64,000 bases of DNA from Flavobacteriaceae bacterium UBA3356 (GTDB lineage Bacteria; Bacteroidota; Bacteroidia; Flavobacteriales; Flavobacteriaceae), in contig DEQW01000006.1 of NCBI GenBank assembly GCA_002360635.1, positions 10,542 through 74,541 of the forward strand. Reading direction: 5' to 3'. A program made the position numbers and the translations under genes. Below are positions 28,024 to 37,871 of the stretch, one piece after another. Position 1 is the stretch's first letter, and every line of letters begins with the position of its first letter. The notes below the pieces were generated by a model. It was not told the origin of the DNA. It saw only the letters and a list, made by a program, of their open reading frames with translations, and searched no databases.

Positions 28024-30669
28024 ATGAGCGAAACAGCAACATTATACGACGGTTTACAGGCAGCCTTTAAGTACGGTGTGCCGGTGCCGGATGTACCAGA
28101 TTATATACAGGATAATCTAAACCCAAAATTCCCACTACGTCCCTATCAGGAAAAAGCGTTTGGAATGTTAATCCATTACTCAGAACGCTTTCCAGAACGT
28201 GTACAGCCTACACAGTTGCTGTTCCATATGGCAACAGGCAGTGGCAAGACCTTGATTATGGCAGGTGCAATGCTACACTTATATCATTTGGGCTACCGCA
28301 ATTTTATCTTCTTTGTACATAGCAAAGCCATAATAGATAAAACCCGGGATAATTTTTTAAATCCGCTGTCTTCAAAATATCTGTTTGACGAAAAACTGAA
28401 CTATCGCGGTCAGGAGCTGAACATTGTAGAAGTTGATAATTTTGAAAGCGCCAATACAGATGATATCAATATCGTATTTACCACCATACACGGCCTGCAC
28501 AGCACCCTAAACGAGCCTCGTGAGAATGCACTCACCTATCAGGATTTTGAGAATAAGAAGATCGTTTTACTGGCAGATGAAGCCCACCACTATAAGGCGC
28601 ACAGTAAGAAAGGTAAGCTCAACAAAGGCGAGCAGGAAGACGTGACCAGCTGGGAACAGACGGTAAGCCGCATTTTTCAATCAAATCCAGAAAATTACCT
28701 ACTGGAGTTTACCGCCACGGCAGATCTTTCTAATCCCTTCCTTAAAGATTATTATAAGGACAAGTTGTTGTTTGACTATCCGCTCAAGCAATTTAGGCTG
28801 GATCAATATAGCAAGGAAGTAAAGGTGTTACAGGCTACGCTGGAGCCATTTGACAGGGCACTACAGGCCGTATTGCTCAATCAGTACCGTTTGAAAATAT
28901 TTCAAGATCCAAAGCATCAATTGCAAATAAAGCCAGTAATTTTATTTAAGTCAAAGACAATCGCTGAAAGTCAAGCCTTTTATCAAGAATTTATAGATGG
29001 TATTGCAAACCTTAAAGTGCAGGATCTGGAACATATTCGACAAGTAAATAAAGATAATGTGCTATCAAGGATGTTTAAAGGCTTTCGCAAAAGTGGGATT
29101 ACCCTTGCTAATCTAATCGAAGAACTAAAAGTTGACTTTTCAGAACATAAATGCATAGCTGTAGATAGCAAGAACGATAGCGAAGAAAAGCAGCTTGTTA
29201 TCAATAGTTTGGAAGATATAAATAATGAGTATCGCGCCATTTTTGCAGTAGATAAATTAAATGAAGGGTGGGATGTTCTTAATCTATTTGATATTGTACG
29301 ATTATACGATACTCGGGATGCAGACCATAAAACGGGCAAGGTAGGAAAGACTACAATGCAGGAAGCCCAGTTGATAGGCCGTGGAGCACGCTATTGCCCA
29401 TTTGTGATAGATGAAGCACAAGAACGCTATAAACGGAAATATGATGAAGATACAGATAAAGAAATACGTCTGTGTGAAGAACTGTACTATCACAGTGCGC
29501 ACAATCCCAGATATATCAGTGAGCTTACCAAAGCCCTTGAGCAAATCGGCTTAAAGGACAAGCAAACAAAGGAAATACAGCTCACATTAAAGGAGAGGTT
29601 TGTTGATAGTACTTTTTACAAAAATGGCTTGTTGTTTCTTAATGATCGAATTAAAAATGACCATAAAGACAACACACAATTAAGTACTTCGGTACGCGAG
29701 AATGTGGTTTTGATAGACCTACCCAGCGATTTGGTTTCAGAAAGTCTTGCTTTTGATAATGAGCAAGAGCAAGTTATAATAGCCAAAAAACCGAAGACGT
29801 TTAGTCTGGCCTCATTTGGTATGCCAGTTCTGCGCAAAGCAATGAATAAATTGCCGTTTTTTCGTTTTAATAACCTACAATTTTATTTCCCATCACTTAC
29901 CACCGTTGAGACTTTTATAACATCACCCGATTTTCTCGGCAATATACAGGTGCAATTATCAGGTACGCAAGAGCAGTTGGAAAATTTAAGTCAGCAAAGC
30001 AAATTAATGGCAGCACTAAAAGTATTGGAAAATGTACAAGCAGCTATACTTTCAGGTTCCCATAAATTTAAAGGCACAAAATTATTTAAGCCTCAAGCAG
30101 TCAAAGTGAAATATGAGAACAAGCCTAAGGTAATGAACATTGCCCTAAATGAAGGTGATGCAGAATATGGGAATCCACAAAGTACGGCAAAGACTTCAGA
30201 ATTGGTTATTGATTTATCTAAAGCAGAATGGTATGCCTTCACAGAGAATTATGGGACATCGCAAGAAAAGTATTTAGTTAAATACATTGAACAAGCCTAC
30301 ACTACACTTTCAGCAAGGTATGATGAGATTTATTTATTGCGCAATCAAAAGCACTTTACGCTGTACACCTTTACCGAAGGGCAACCTATGGAACCCGATT
30401 TTGTACTTTTTTTAAGCCATAAGAAAGACAAAGAAAAACTCACCTACAAAATATTCATAGAACCCAAAGGTGGTGATAGACTGTCAAATGAAGACAGCCA
30501 GATTAAAGAACGCTTCTTAATGGAATTAGCAGACCTATATACAATAGAAACGGTATTTGAAAACAAGGAATTTAAACTGTTGGGGACGCCCTTATATAAT
30601 GAACAGGTTACACGGACGAAGTTTGAAAAGCACCTAAAGGATGAAAATATTTTAAGAAACACCAAATAA
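28024..30669 (+). CDS. Type III restriction enzyme Res (helicase-nuclease)
   Basis: An 881-residue superfamily 2 ATPase-nuclease. Walker A is HMATGSGKT (~68-76), the DEAHHY box lies at ~185-190, and the helicase C part has KLNEGWDVLNLF and motif VI LIGRGARYCPF (~445). The C-terminal PD-(D/E)XK nuclease is visible in MEPDFVLFLSHKK and KIFIEPKGGD (~790-815). With Mod it cuts DNA between head-to-head sites after ATP-driven sliding. Length and order are normal and no frameshift is present, so the system looks functional. Confidence 0.94.
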   Translation: MSETATLYDGLQAAFKYGVPVPDVPDYIQDNLNPKFPLRPYQEKAFGMLIHYSERFPERVQPTQLLFHMATGSGKTLIMAGAMLHLYHLGYRNFIFFVHSKAIIDKTRDNFLNPLSSKYLFDEKLNYRGQELNIVEVDNFESANTDDINIVFTTIHGLHSTLNEPRENALTYQDFENKKIVLLADEAHHYKAHSKKGKLNKGEQEDVTSWEQTVSRIFQSNPENYLLEFTATADLSNPFLKDYYKDKLLFDYPLKQFRLDQYSKEVKVLQATLEPFDRALQAVLLNQYRLKIFQDPKHQLQIKPVILFKSKTIAESQAFYQEFIDGIANLKVQDLEHIRQVNKDNVLSRMFKGFRKSGITLANLIEELKVDFSEHKCIAVDSKNDSEEKQLVINSLEDINNEYRAIFAVDKLNEGWDVLNLFDIVRLYDTRDADHKTGKVGKTTMQEAQLIGRGARYCPFVIDEAQERYKRKYDEDTDKEIRLCEELYYHSAHNPRYISELTKALEQIGLKDKQTKEIQLTLKERFVDSTFYKNGLLFLNDRIKNDHKDNTQLSTSVRENVVLIDLPSDLVSESLAFDNEQEQVIIAKKPKTFSLASFGMPVLRKAMNKLPFFRFNNLQFYFPSLTTVETFITSPDFLGNIQVQLSGTQEQLENLSQQSKLMAALKVLENVQAAILSGSHKFKGTKLFKPQAVKVKYENKPKVMNIALNEGDAEYGNPQSTAKTSELVIDLSKAEWYAFTENYGTSQEKYLVKYIEQAYTTLSARYDEIYLLRNQKHFTLYTFTEGQPMEPDFVLFLSHKKDKEKLTYKIFIEPKGGDRLSNEDSQIKERFLMELADLYTIETVFENKEFKLLGTPLYNEQVTRTKFEKHLKDENILRNTK

Positions 30670-30694
30670 TTAAAAAAAGTAGCAAAGTATAGGA

Positions 30695-31636
30695 ATGGAT
30701 GAAACAAGAATAAAACGGGATTTAGACAAACTTGAAGCTTCTATAAAATGGTTTAAAGCTATAGCCTTTGGTTTGATCATTTTAGGATTTGCTTGTCTTT
30801 ATGTGGTGCATTGGCAGAATGAAAACGTAGAGCCTATGCAATGGAATGAAGTGGGTGATTTTCTTGGAGGCACAATGGTAGGAATATGGTCGCTTGCTGG
30901 GCTTGTTTTTATTTATGTAGCATTTCTCGGTCAAAAACAACAAATGATCTATCAACAACAAGAGTTAGATCTTAATAGACAAGAAATTAAACAAACGAAC
31001 GAAACGCTTCAACTACAGCAGCGTGAAATGGCCGTTCAAAACGAGACTGCAAAACGTCAGCAATTTGAAAACCTGTTTTTCAATATGATTGATACGCACC
31101 TAAAAATTGTTGCAGATATAGATATAACTGAAGTCGGCGCAGGAAAATTTACTGGTCGGGATGTTTTTGTAAGGTGTCTAAAGAAAGAATTGGGTGGTGC
31201 ACCTGAAGGTTTAGCAAAAATTGAAGCTTATAAAAAAGCATATTCAAAATATAGTGCAGAGTTTGGTCACTATTACCGCTTTCTTTATCGTATCATTTCT
31301 CGTATTGACGAACAGAAGTTTGTATCTAAAAGTAAATTTGATCCCACCGGAAATCCAGATAGAGAATATGCTTTGTATAATTATGAAATACGCTATGAAT
31401 ACACATCTATAGTACGCTCACTATTGTCTGATGAAGAACTTGAAATGCTTTTTTATAATATGCTGCTTTATAGCGACTTAAAATTTAAGGCTCTTATTGA
31501 AAAATATTGTTTGCTTAAAAGTATTCCTAATGGTCAAGAAAAAATTGACAATCCAGAATATGATTTTGATGCGGGTGCTATTCAGAAGCTGAAAAATTCT
31601 TATCTAAACGAATTACATCAATTAAAGAATGAATAG
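30695..31636 (+). CDS. putAbiC-type abortive infection membrane protein
   Basis: A 313-residue protein matching the putative phage abortive infection family (putAbiC, PF16872 as I recall it). Two N-terminal membrane helices (~19-40 and ~52-75) are followed by a Gln-rich coiled coil (~78-125). The soluble part has RQQFENLFFNMIDTHLKIV, the family FExxFFxM motif, and a YRFLYRIISRID and FYNMLLYSDLKFKALIEKY helical core. Members are thought to stop growth of infected cells; the mechanism is unknown. It lies 25 bp after res and 17 bp before a nuclease gene, so it is probably on the same transcript. Confidence 0.82.
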   Translation: MDETRIKRDLDKLEASIKWFKAIAFGLIILGFACLYVVHWQNENVEPMQWNEVGDFLGGTMVGIWSLAGLVFIYVAFLGQKQQMIYQQQELDLNRQEIKQTNETLQLQQREMAVQNETAKRQQFENLFFNMIDTHLKIVADIDITEVGAGKFTGRDVFVRCLKKELGGAPEGLAKIEAYKKAYSKYSAEFGHYYRFLYRIISRIDEQKFVSKSKFDPTGNPDREYALYNYEIRYEYTSIVRSLLSDEELEMLFYNMLLYSDLKFKALIEKYCLLKSIPNGQEKIDNPEYDFDAGAIQKLKNSYLNELHQLKNE

Positions 31637-31653
31637 CTTTCAGAAATATTAAG

Positions 31654-32475
31654 ATGCAAAATCCTATAACATACATAAAGCAACATCTACTCGGCCAAAA
31701 GCCAAGCAAGTATAAGTTGGTGCCTACATCACTTACCATTGTACAAAAATTGGACTTTAGTCGAGCTGTAAAAAACCCGGATGGTACGACTACACTTTCT
31801 TTAACAGATACTCACCCATCGTTAACTCAATTAAAATTAAATGACCGAAAATTTGAAGAGCCAGAGTTTGTAGAATGGCTTATTAAAAAAGGCCATATTC
31901 AAATGCTGTGGCAAGCAATCTTCCCAAACAAAGATTTACCGTTAGTCTATGGCACAGAAATAAAAAAGCCTTTTACAGTAAGCGGTGTTAAGCCTGGTGA
32001 CATCGATATTTTTGCTATGCAAAGTCCTGATACCGCAATAGGTGTGGAATGCAAAATCATTAAATATGATTTTGATAAGCATATCAACAATCCATACGAT
32101 TTAAAACGTGCCTTCAACAAACTAAACAAGATAGATGACGCTTGGGAGCAATTGGAAGGATATAGAAAATTAGGGTTTCATAAAACGTATCTGTTGCTTA
32201 TAGTATTGGATGACCAAAGTGGTAATAAAACGCCGGGCCAATTATCAAGAAAAATTGATAGTAAACTTGTTACTCAATTAAAAAATCTGCAACCCAAAAA
32301 CGATAGCGGTATTATCATTTTTTATGTCAGTCAAATCACAGAATACGAACTGGAGGTTCAAAATATGGTGAGTATGGATTTGGTCAGAGACGCAACGCCC
32401 CAATTGCAAAGCGATAGTCTAACGAAAATGATAATTGATAATAACCATTTGTTCAAAAAATCAGTTAAGCTATGA
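31654..32475 (+). CDS. PD-(D/E)XK nuclease-like protein
   Basis: A 273-residue protein of unassigned family with a PD-(D/E)XK core: GDIDIFAM (D116/D118) followed by IGVECKIIK (E132, K134) and a helix with LKRAFNKLNKIDDAWEQLEGYRKLG, where the Gln of the last core helix is expected. The N-terminal ~100 residues are an extra domain. Its stop overlaps the start of the next nuclease-like gene by 4 bp (ATGA), which couples it directly to the Argonaute cluster. Its target, DNA or RNA, is unknown. Confidence 0.75.
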   Translation: MQNPITYIKQHLLGQKPSKYKLVPTSLTIVQKLDFSRAVKNPDGTTTLSLTDTHPSLTQLKLNDRKFEEPEFVEWLIKKGHIQMLWQAIFPNKDLPLVYGTEIKKPFTVSGVKPGDIDIFAMQSPDTAIGVECKIIKYDFDKHINNPYDLKRAFNKLNKIDDAWEQLEGYRKLGFHKTYLLLIVLDDQSGNKTPGQLSRKIDSKLVTQLKNLQPKNDSGIIIFYVSQITEYELEVQNMVSMDLVRDATPQLQSDSLTKMIIDNNHLFKKSVKL

Positions 32476-33296
32476 GCAATACAATCACATACCAGCGTAA
32501 ACTCATAGGCAAGGAAGTAGAATTAGGCTTTCTCTATGTTCCGGCAGAAGCACGTAGTGCATTGCCTAACGACAACGCAGAGTTAAACGTGTTGTTGCCT
32601 AATACTACTGAAACAAGCAGACATACCTATAACTCAGATTACAACCGCATTTTTGGACTTACGGCATTCTACCGTCAGCACAATTTGCAATCCGATAGCA
32701 TCATTGAGGTAGAGGTTTCACAAGAGCAGGTAACAATTAAGCTCAATAACATCAATGAAGTGCTGGAAAATGAAGAGGATGAGGATGAAAACTTTATTGA
32801 TACCTCTGGACTATCCGCCCAAATGAAAGGCAACATCGGCGAAGATTGGGCAAAAGAAATCATTCTGCTCTACAGCCGTGGTTTACTCAACGTTTACAAA
32901 CCAGTTATCGACGATAGAGGCATTGATTTAATCGTACTCAAAGAAAAACTCTATACACCTATTTATCTTCAGATTAAAACTCGCTTTAACGTCCATAAAA
33001 ACAGTCGTTTAGATATTAGAATAAAGGGTACTACATTTAAAGCCCATCACTCATACTATATCGTGGCCTTCATTTATGACCAAACCAAAATGAAAATGAG
33101 CGATAAAATCCTATTGATACCATCACAAGAAATCCCATCACTTGGTGCACAATTGGCAGATGGCAGTTGGAGTATCACGGTATCAATGGCTGGAGGTAAA
33201 ACCACAGGGCGATACAAGGACTATTTCGTTACCAAAGAAGAGTTTGTAAACACACTTTTAGAACGCATAGAAACCATTAGCACCATAATCAAATAA
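32472..33296 (+). CDS. Argonaute-associated PD-(D/E)XK nuclease (DUF4365-like)
   Basis: A 274-residue, two-domain protein. Residues 1-~92 form a beta-rich, EcoRII-N/B3-like DNA-binding domain (KEVELGFLYVPAEARSALP, YNRIFGLTAFYRQH). After an acidic linker (~96-112) comes a DUF4365-like nuclease: GNIGEDWAKE (E124), RGIDLIV (D152) and YLQIKTR (Q167, K169). It ends 46 bp before the Argonaute gene. Inactive long-B Argonautes are known to act with such nucleases (Ago-associated nuclease), which degrade DNA and kill the cell after guide-directed recognition. This gene is the best effector candidate. Confidence 0.75.
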   Translation: MSNTITYQRKLIGKEVELGFLYVPAEARSALPNDNAELNVLLPNTTETSRHTYNSDYNRIFGLTAFYRQHNLQSDSIIEVEVSQEQVTIKLNNINEVLENEEDEDENFIDTSGLSAQMKGNIGEDWAKEIILLYSRGLLNVYKPVIDDRGIDLIVLKEKLYTPIYLQIKTRFNVHKNSRLDIRIKGTTFKAHHSYYIVAFIYDQTKMKMSDKILLIPSQEIPSLGAQLADGSWSITVSMAGGKTTGRYKDYFVTKEEFVNTLLERIETISTIIK

Positions 33297-33342
33297 CCCA
33301 ATTCCCCAAACCCTTATGTAAACTGAAAAAGATAATACGCTT

Positions 33343-35430
33343 ATGCAAGAACACATTAAATTCAACATACTTAATTTCAATTGGCCTCGTAAGCTATTGA
33401 CCTTCTATGTATCACTCAATAAAGCAGAAGGCGTAGATACAATTCATTACAGAAAGTTTCCGAGTAATATTACTGACGTATTCAGTAATGATGAATTAGA
33501 GGAAAGAGAGGAAATTTATACAACCTTTACAAAACCCAAAGAAGGATTTAAGCCTTTAAAGGTAGATTGTAATAATTACAATCTAAATCTATATAAGCAA
33601 TTTCTTTATGCCCAGATTAGAAAGCATTTTGACAGCTTAAACATCATTAATCGCAAGAACGGAGTACTTAAAGACAGGCAAGTTTGGGTAGTAGATAAAG
33701 ACAGATATCATAAGGACTATCACTATTACGATAGATTCACTCTTAAAATTCAAATAGGCGAAGTTTCAAAACATCCTGAATTGGTAGTGTCTTATAATGG
33801 TACATCAAAAATTCTAAAAAAGTCAATACAGGAACTGGAAAATACACATCTGGCAACTAAGGCTATTTTCAGAAACAGAATTGTGGATTTGCGAGTAAAT
33901 ACAGACACACCTGAAAAACAAGAATACTACAACAGTTTGATTTTAGATGAAGTGTTCCCGCGTTTAAATCCCAAACTTCAAAGAGCGCTCAACATTCCTT
34001 TTGAACTTAAAAAAACCAAAAACAGATATACACAGTATCTTGAAAAAATTGAAGTCTTTACCAAAAAATACCTATTTACTGAAGATTTTAAAAAGATATG
34101 CGATTTTAAAAGTCAAGAGTTTATAGATGCCCCATTAAGCCGCATTGGCCATATACCTAAAGAAAAAGGCCTGTTAGAATACGGGAAAGATGCACACGGC
34201 AATAAGCAAACCGGTATTACGCCTAAATTGGAACTCAACAGATACAGACCTTATTTTAGACCACCTAATCCAAACATCCAATTCTTCTTTATTTATCACA
34301 AAGAGCACGAAGCAACGATAACAAAACTATGGGGTTATCTCAAAAGAGGTACAGGTAAATATTACCAAGGCTTAAAAAGCTTCATCGATATTCCTGTCAA
34401 TTCAGCACCAAAGCATTTCATAGAATTTGAAAATAAGAAAAACCCAATTCCTGAAATAGAACAAAAAATGGGCGAATTAAAATGGGAGCCATCTGTTGCA
34501 TATCTGGCTTTTTACATCAGTCCTTACACACGCTTTGAATCCGACCCAGAACTAAAGAATATTTATTATCGAGTAAAAGAATTATGCCTTAGTGAGGACA
34601 TTATGACCCAAGCTATAGATTTTGAAGATTTACAACGCAACATAAATAACTATCAATGGCACTTAAACAACATTTCATTGGCCATTCACGCCAAATTAGG
34701 CGGTAAACCTTGGAAACTCGCTCTTACTGAAAAGAAAGAATTGGTTATTGGTGTAGGCGCATTTACTAATCAAGAAAAAAACCACCGCTATGTAGCAAGT
34801 GCATTTAGCTTTCAAAACAACGGTATTTTCAATAGGTTCAATTGTTTTTCAAAAACAGAAACTGATGTATTAGCAGGAAGCATCCTAACAGCAATCCGAA
34901 CATTTTTTAACCAGTCCGAGGCAGATAAGATTGTGATTCACTTTTATAAGGAAATGAGTAAAAAGGAAATGCAACCCATCATTAAGGGTATGCAAAATCT
35001 TAATCTGGAAAACAAACCAATTTACATACTAAACATTAATAAGACTGAAACAAAAGACATCATAGCATACGACACAGATTTTGTAGATAATTTGATGCCT
35101 TATAGCGGTACATTCATACGGTTAGGCGACCGGCAATTTTTGTTATTCAACAATGGTAGGTTTGAAGACGAACGCTTTTTTGATTCTGATGGTTTTCCGT
35201 TTCCAATTAAAGTCAGTATGAGCAGCCCCAATGAAGATGCTTTTGAAGATGACAATATTATTACAGAGTTACTAACCCAAGTGTTTCAGTTCAGCAGATT
35301 GTATTGGAAATCCTTAAAACCTCAAAATGTACCTATAACAATTAAGTACCCTGAAATGGTTGCGCAATTAGTACCACGTTTCCAAAACGATATCGATGAG
35401 GAAGCAAAAAATAAACTTTGGTTTTTATAA
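33343..35430 (+). CDS. Long prokaryotic Argonaute, catalytically inactive PIWI
   Basis: A 695-residue Argonaute. The MID pocket is intact: YYRVKELCLSEDIMTQ gives Y409, K412 and Q423, the residues that hold the guide 5' end, plus K451 in HAKLGGKPWKLA (449-460), the hallmark MID-PIWI junction. The PIWI active site is lost. The first Asp of the DEDX set is Gly472 (LVIGVGAF) and the second Asp region reads VIHFYKEM (531-538). The C-terminal IKYPEMVAQL lacks the last His/Asp. The protein should therefore bind guide and target without slicing and rely on a partner. This fits the long-B group; residues 1-300 should contain N, L1 and PAZ-like parts. Confidence 0.88.
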   Translation: MQEHIKFNILNFNWPRKLLTFYVSLNKAEGVDTIHYRKFPSNITDVFSNDELEEREEIYTTFTKPKEGFKPLKVDCNNYNLNLYKQFLYAQIRKHFDSLNIINRKNGVLKDRQVWVVDKDRYHKDYHYYDRFTLKIQIGEVSKHPELVVSYNGTSKILKKSIQELENTHLATKAIFRNRIVDLRVNTDTPEKQEYYNSLILDEVFPRLNPKLQRALNIPFELKKTKNRYTQYLEKIEVFTKKYLFTEDFKKICDFKSQEFIDAPLSRIGHIPKEKGLLEYGKDAHGNKQTGITPKLELNRYRPYFRPPNPNIQFFFIYHKEHEATITKLWGYLKRGTGKYYQGLKSFIDIPVNSAPKHFIEFENKKNPIPEIEQKMGELKWEPSVAYLAFYISPYTRFESDPELKNIYYRVKELCLSEDIMTQAIDFEDLQRNINNYQWHLNNISLAIHAKLGGKPWKLALTEKKELVIGVGAFTNQEKNHRYVASAFSFQNNGIFNRFNCFSKTETDVLAGSILTAIRTFFNQSEADKIVIHFYKEMSKKEMQPIIKGMQNLNLENKPIYILNINKTETKDIIAYDTDFVDNLMPYSGTFIRLGDRQFLLFNNGRFEDERFFDSDGFPFPIKVSMSSPNEDAFEDDNIITELLTQVFQFSRLYWKSLKPQNVPITIKYPEMVAQLVPRFQNDIDEEAKNKLWFL

Positions 35431-35436
35431 AAAAAA

Positions 35437-36159
35437 ATGAGTAGAACCAAAAAGAATAAAAGTTTAGGTTCCATAATGGGTTATGGTTTTATACAGTTCG
35501 AAATTCATTTGAGAGAACAATATGTGGACCATATGGAGACTCATTTCGAGCAAGAGCTAAAGGTTATTGAGTCAAACTATGACGAATTTATGTCAAGTCT
35601 TAAAAATGCAGATTCAGATGAATTATCTGATGAAGCTAAAAGCCACTATGAAGATTCTTTTATAGATGACTTCTTTATGATTAAAAAAGTATATCGTAAG
35701 ACTTTTAGAGATTCACAAATAATACAATTATACTCTTTCTTAGAAGACTTGTTAATGAAAGGATGTAGTCGTTATGCATCTATAAAAAAGACACCATATA
35801 AAGTTACAGACCTTAGCGGTCAAAATGATATTGATAGAATAAAAAAATACCTCACTAAATCCGTAGGTGTTGATTTCAGTAAATTAACAGCAGACTGGTC
35901 ATTTCTTGATAATTTAAGAGTAGTACGTAATCAGGTAGTTCATCACAATGGCATCATTAGGAATAATGATGTTGTAAAAGGAACTGATAAGAAGTTCAAT
36001 AAAATAAAAAGCTTTAGCAAGGACCGGTTTACTCTTGAGCCATATGTAAGTTCATCTGATAGATTTCAGATAGTGTTTGATAATCCAAATTTCATCACGT
36101 CCATTCTGAAACACATAGAATCATTAATTCAAAAAATTGCTCAGTATGAAATTGACTAA
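35437..36159 (+). CDS. HEPN-domain protein next to Argonaute
   Basis: A 240-residue all-helical protein starting 6 bp after the Argonaute stop. It contains DNLRVVRNQVVHHNG with the Rx4-6H motif of HEPN ribonucleases (R164, N165, H169), and IQLYSFLEDLLMKG resembles the first helices of the RiboL-PSP-HEPN/MAE-28990 type. HEPN proteins usually cut RNA as dimers and are common toxins or effectors in abortive infection. Its start and end positions, touching Argonaute and overlapping the helicase, argue that it belongs to the same system. A second effector or a silenced toxin are both possible. Confidence 0.78.
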   Translation: MSRTKKNKSLGSIMGYGFIQFEIHLREQYVDHMETHFEQELKVIESNYDEFMSSLKNADSDELSDEAKSHYEDSFIDDFFMIKKVYRKTFRDSQIIQLYSFLEDLLMKGCSRYASIKKTPYKVTDLSGQNDIDRIKKYLTKSVGVDFSKLTADWSFLDNLRVVRNQVVHHNGIIRNNDVVKGTDKKFNKIKSFSKDRFTLEPYVSSSDRFQIVFDNPNFITSILKHIESLIQKIAQYEID

Positions 36160-37864
36160 AGAGCAAAAAGCAATCATAAATTCTGATGGTAACATCCGCA
36201 TCAATGCAATCGCAGGTTCTGGAAAAACTACTACAGTTATAGAATACGCTGCAAGCAGACCCAAAACAGCTAAAATTCTGTATTTGGTATTCAATAAATC
36301 TGTAAAAACAGAAGCAATACACAAGTTTGAACAAAAGGGGTTATCCAATGTCAAGGTAGAGACCGCTCATTCTCTGGCACATCGTTACATAGTTAGAAAG
36401 CACAATTATAAGGTCAACCAAGGCTACAAGTCCCACGATTTAGTACCAATTTTAGATTTATTCGAAGATTCGCAACGTCACGGTGCGTACATATTAGCAA
36501 ATCACATCAACAAGTTAACAGCATACTACTGTAATAGCGATGCTGAAAGAGTAAGCGATTTAAAATATTTGGAAACACTAACAGACCCAAAGGCAAAAGG
36601 TTTTGTTTCAAAGTATTTAGACACCATAGTTGAAAAAGCAGAATACTTTATTGAACGGATGGATAAAGGTGAAATAGATATTACACACGATTTCTACCTC
36701 AAAAAGTACCAACTCTCTTTTCCTAAATTAAACTATGATTATATACTATTTGATGAAGGTCAAGATGCCTCAGCAGCTATGCTCGATATTTTTATGAGCC
36801 AAGATGCAACCAAGGTAATTGTAGGCGATACACATCAACAAATCTATTCCTGGCGATATGCGGTAAACTCTTTAGAAAAAGCCGAGTTTAAAACATACAA
36901 CTTATCTACCAGCTTCCGATTCAATCAAGATATAGCAGATTTAGCAAAAAGCACATTAGACCTTAAACGAAATGTAGTGGAATACAATGCGGTATCAATT
37001 CAAGGCAAGGGAAATTGTGATACAATTGAAACAAAAGCAATATTAGCACGAACGAATTTAGGTTTATTAGTCAATGCAATAGAATATGTTGTTGAAGAAA
37101 ATAAAGCATCTAAAATTTACTTTGAGGGCAATATCAATTCTTACACGTATGCTGAAGATGGCGCATCGCTCTACGATGTTTTAAACCTATATCAAGAAAA
37201 AAGACATCTGATTAGAGATGTACTCATTAAGGGAATGAAGGATATTGAGGATTTAGAGGATTATATTAAGCAAACCGAAGATGTCCAACTGGGCCTAATG
37301 GTAGAGGTAGTAAAAAAATACGGCGATAAAATTCCTGCCATTATTAAGGAAATTAAAACGAAACACATCAATAGCGATAGAAAGGATGAAGCAGAAATCA
37401 TCTTTTCAACCGTGCATCGTAGTAAAGGTATGGAATATGATGCGGTAAAGTTGGCAGCAGATTTTATTGATAAAGATAGAATACAGCACCTACAAGACGA
37501 ATACGAAGGTTTATTAGCAGATAGAATAAATGAAGAAATAAATCTCTTATATGTAGCCATAACAAGAGTGAAGAATACATTGGTAATTCCAGAAAATTAC
37601 ATTCCCGTCTATTTTAAATCATCACCCAACATAAAACCTATCACCGTTCCAGTAGAAGAAAATCAACAAATTGATGAAAATTCCCCTATTGCAAAAGAGA
37701 TTCAAAAAAAGTACCCAAAAGCCTTTACACCTTGGACGTTTGAACAAGACCAAATTCTAAAACAGGGACTACATGATGGTATTACTATTAAAGGGATCGC
37801 AACAACCTTAGAACGCTCTACAAAATCAATTAGAGCAAGAATGAAAGTTTTATCAATTGAATAA
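36146..37864 (+). CDS. UvrD/Rep-type superfamily 1 helicase
   Basis: A 572-residue SF1A helicase. I start it at 36146 (MKLTKEQKAIINSDGNIRIN), 14 bp inside the HEPN gene; an ATG at 36137 would add three residues. Motifs: Walker A AIAGSGKTTT (~21-30), LFDEGQDAS (motif II with DEGQ), VGDTHQQIYSWR (III), STVHRSKGMEYDAV (V) and LYVAITRVKN (VI). It is shorter than UvrD (~720), with reduced 1B/2B domains. The C-terminal ~45 residues (FTPWTFEQDQILKQGLHDG) form a SANT-like helical domain. It probably processes DNA around Argonaute targets. Confidence 0.88.
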   Translation: MKLTKEQKAIINSDGNIRINAIAGSGKTTTVIEYAASRPKTAKILYLVFNKSVKTEAIHKFEQKGLSNVKVETAHSLAHRYIVRKHNYKVNQGYKSHDLVPILDLFEDSQRHGAYILANHINKLTAYYCNSDAERVSDLKYLETLTDPKAKGFVSKYLDTIVEKAEYFIERMDKGEIDITHDFYLKKYQLSFPKLNYDYILFDEGQDASAAMLDIFMSQDATKVIVGDTHQQIYSWRYAVNSLEKAEFKTYNLSTSFRFNQDIADLAKSTLDLKRNVVEYNAVSIQGKGNCDTIETKAILARTNLGLLVNAIEYVVEENKASKIYFEGNINSYTYAEDGASLYDVLNLYQEKRHLIRDVLIKGMKDIEDLEDYIKQTEDVQLGLMVEVVKKYGDKIPAIIKEIKTKHINSDRKDEAEIIFSTVHRSKGMEYDAVKLAADFIDKDRIQHLQDEYEGLLADRINEEINLLYVAITRVKNTLVIPENYIPVYFKSSPNIKPITVPVEENQQIDENSPIAKEIQKKYPKAFTPWTFEQDQILKQGLHDGITIKGIATTLERSTKSIRARMKVLSIE

Positions 37865-37871
37865 TTTTATA

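Noticed and set aside
33343..35430. Possibility that the Argonaute is an active slicer
   Set aside because: The first catalytic Asp is Gly472 and the other tetrad positions do not match, so target cutting by PIWI is not expected.
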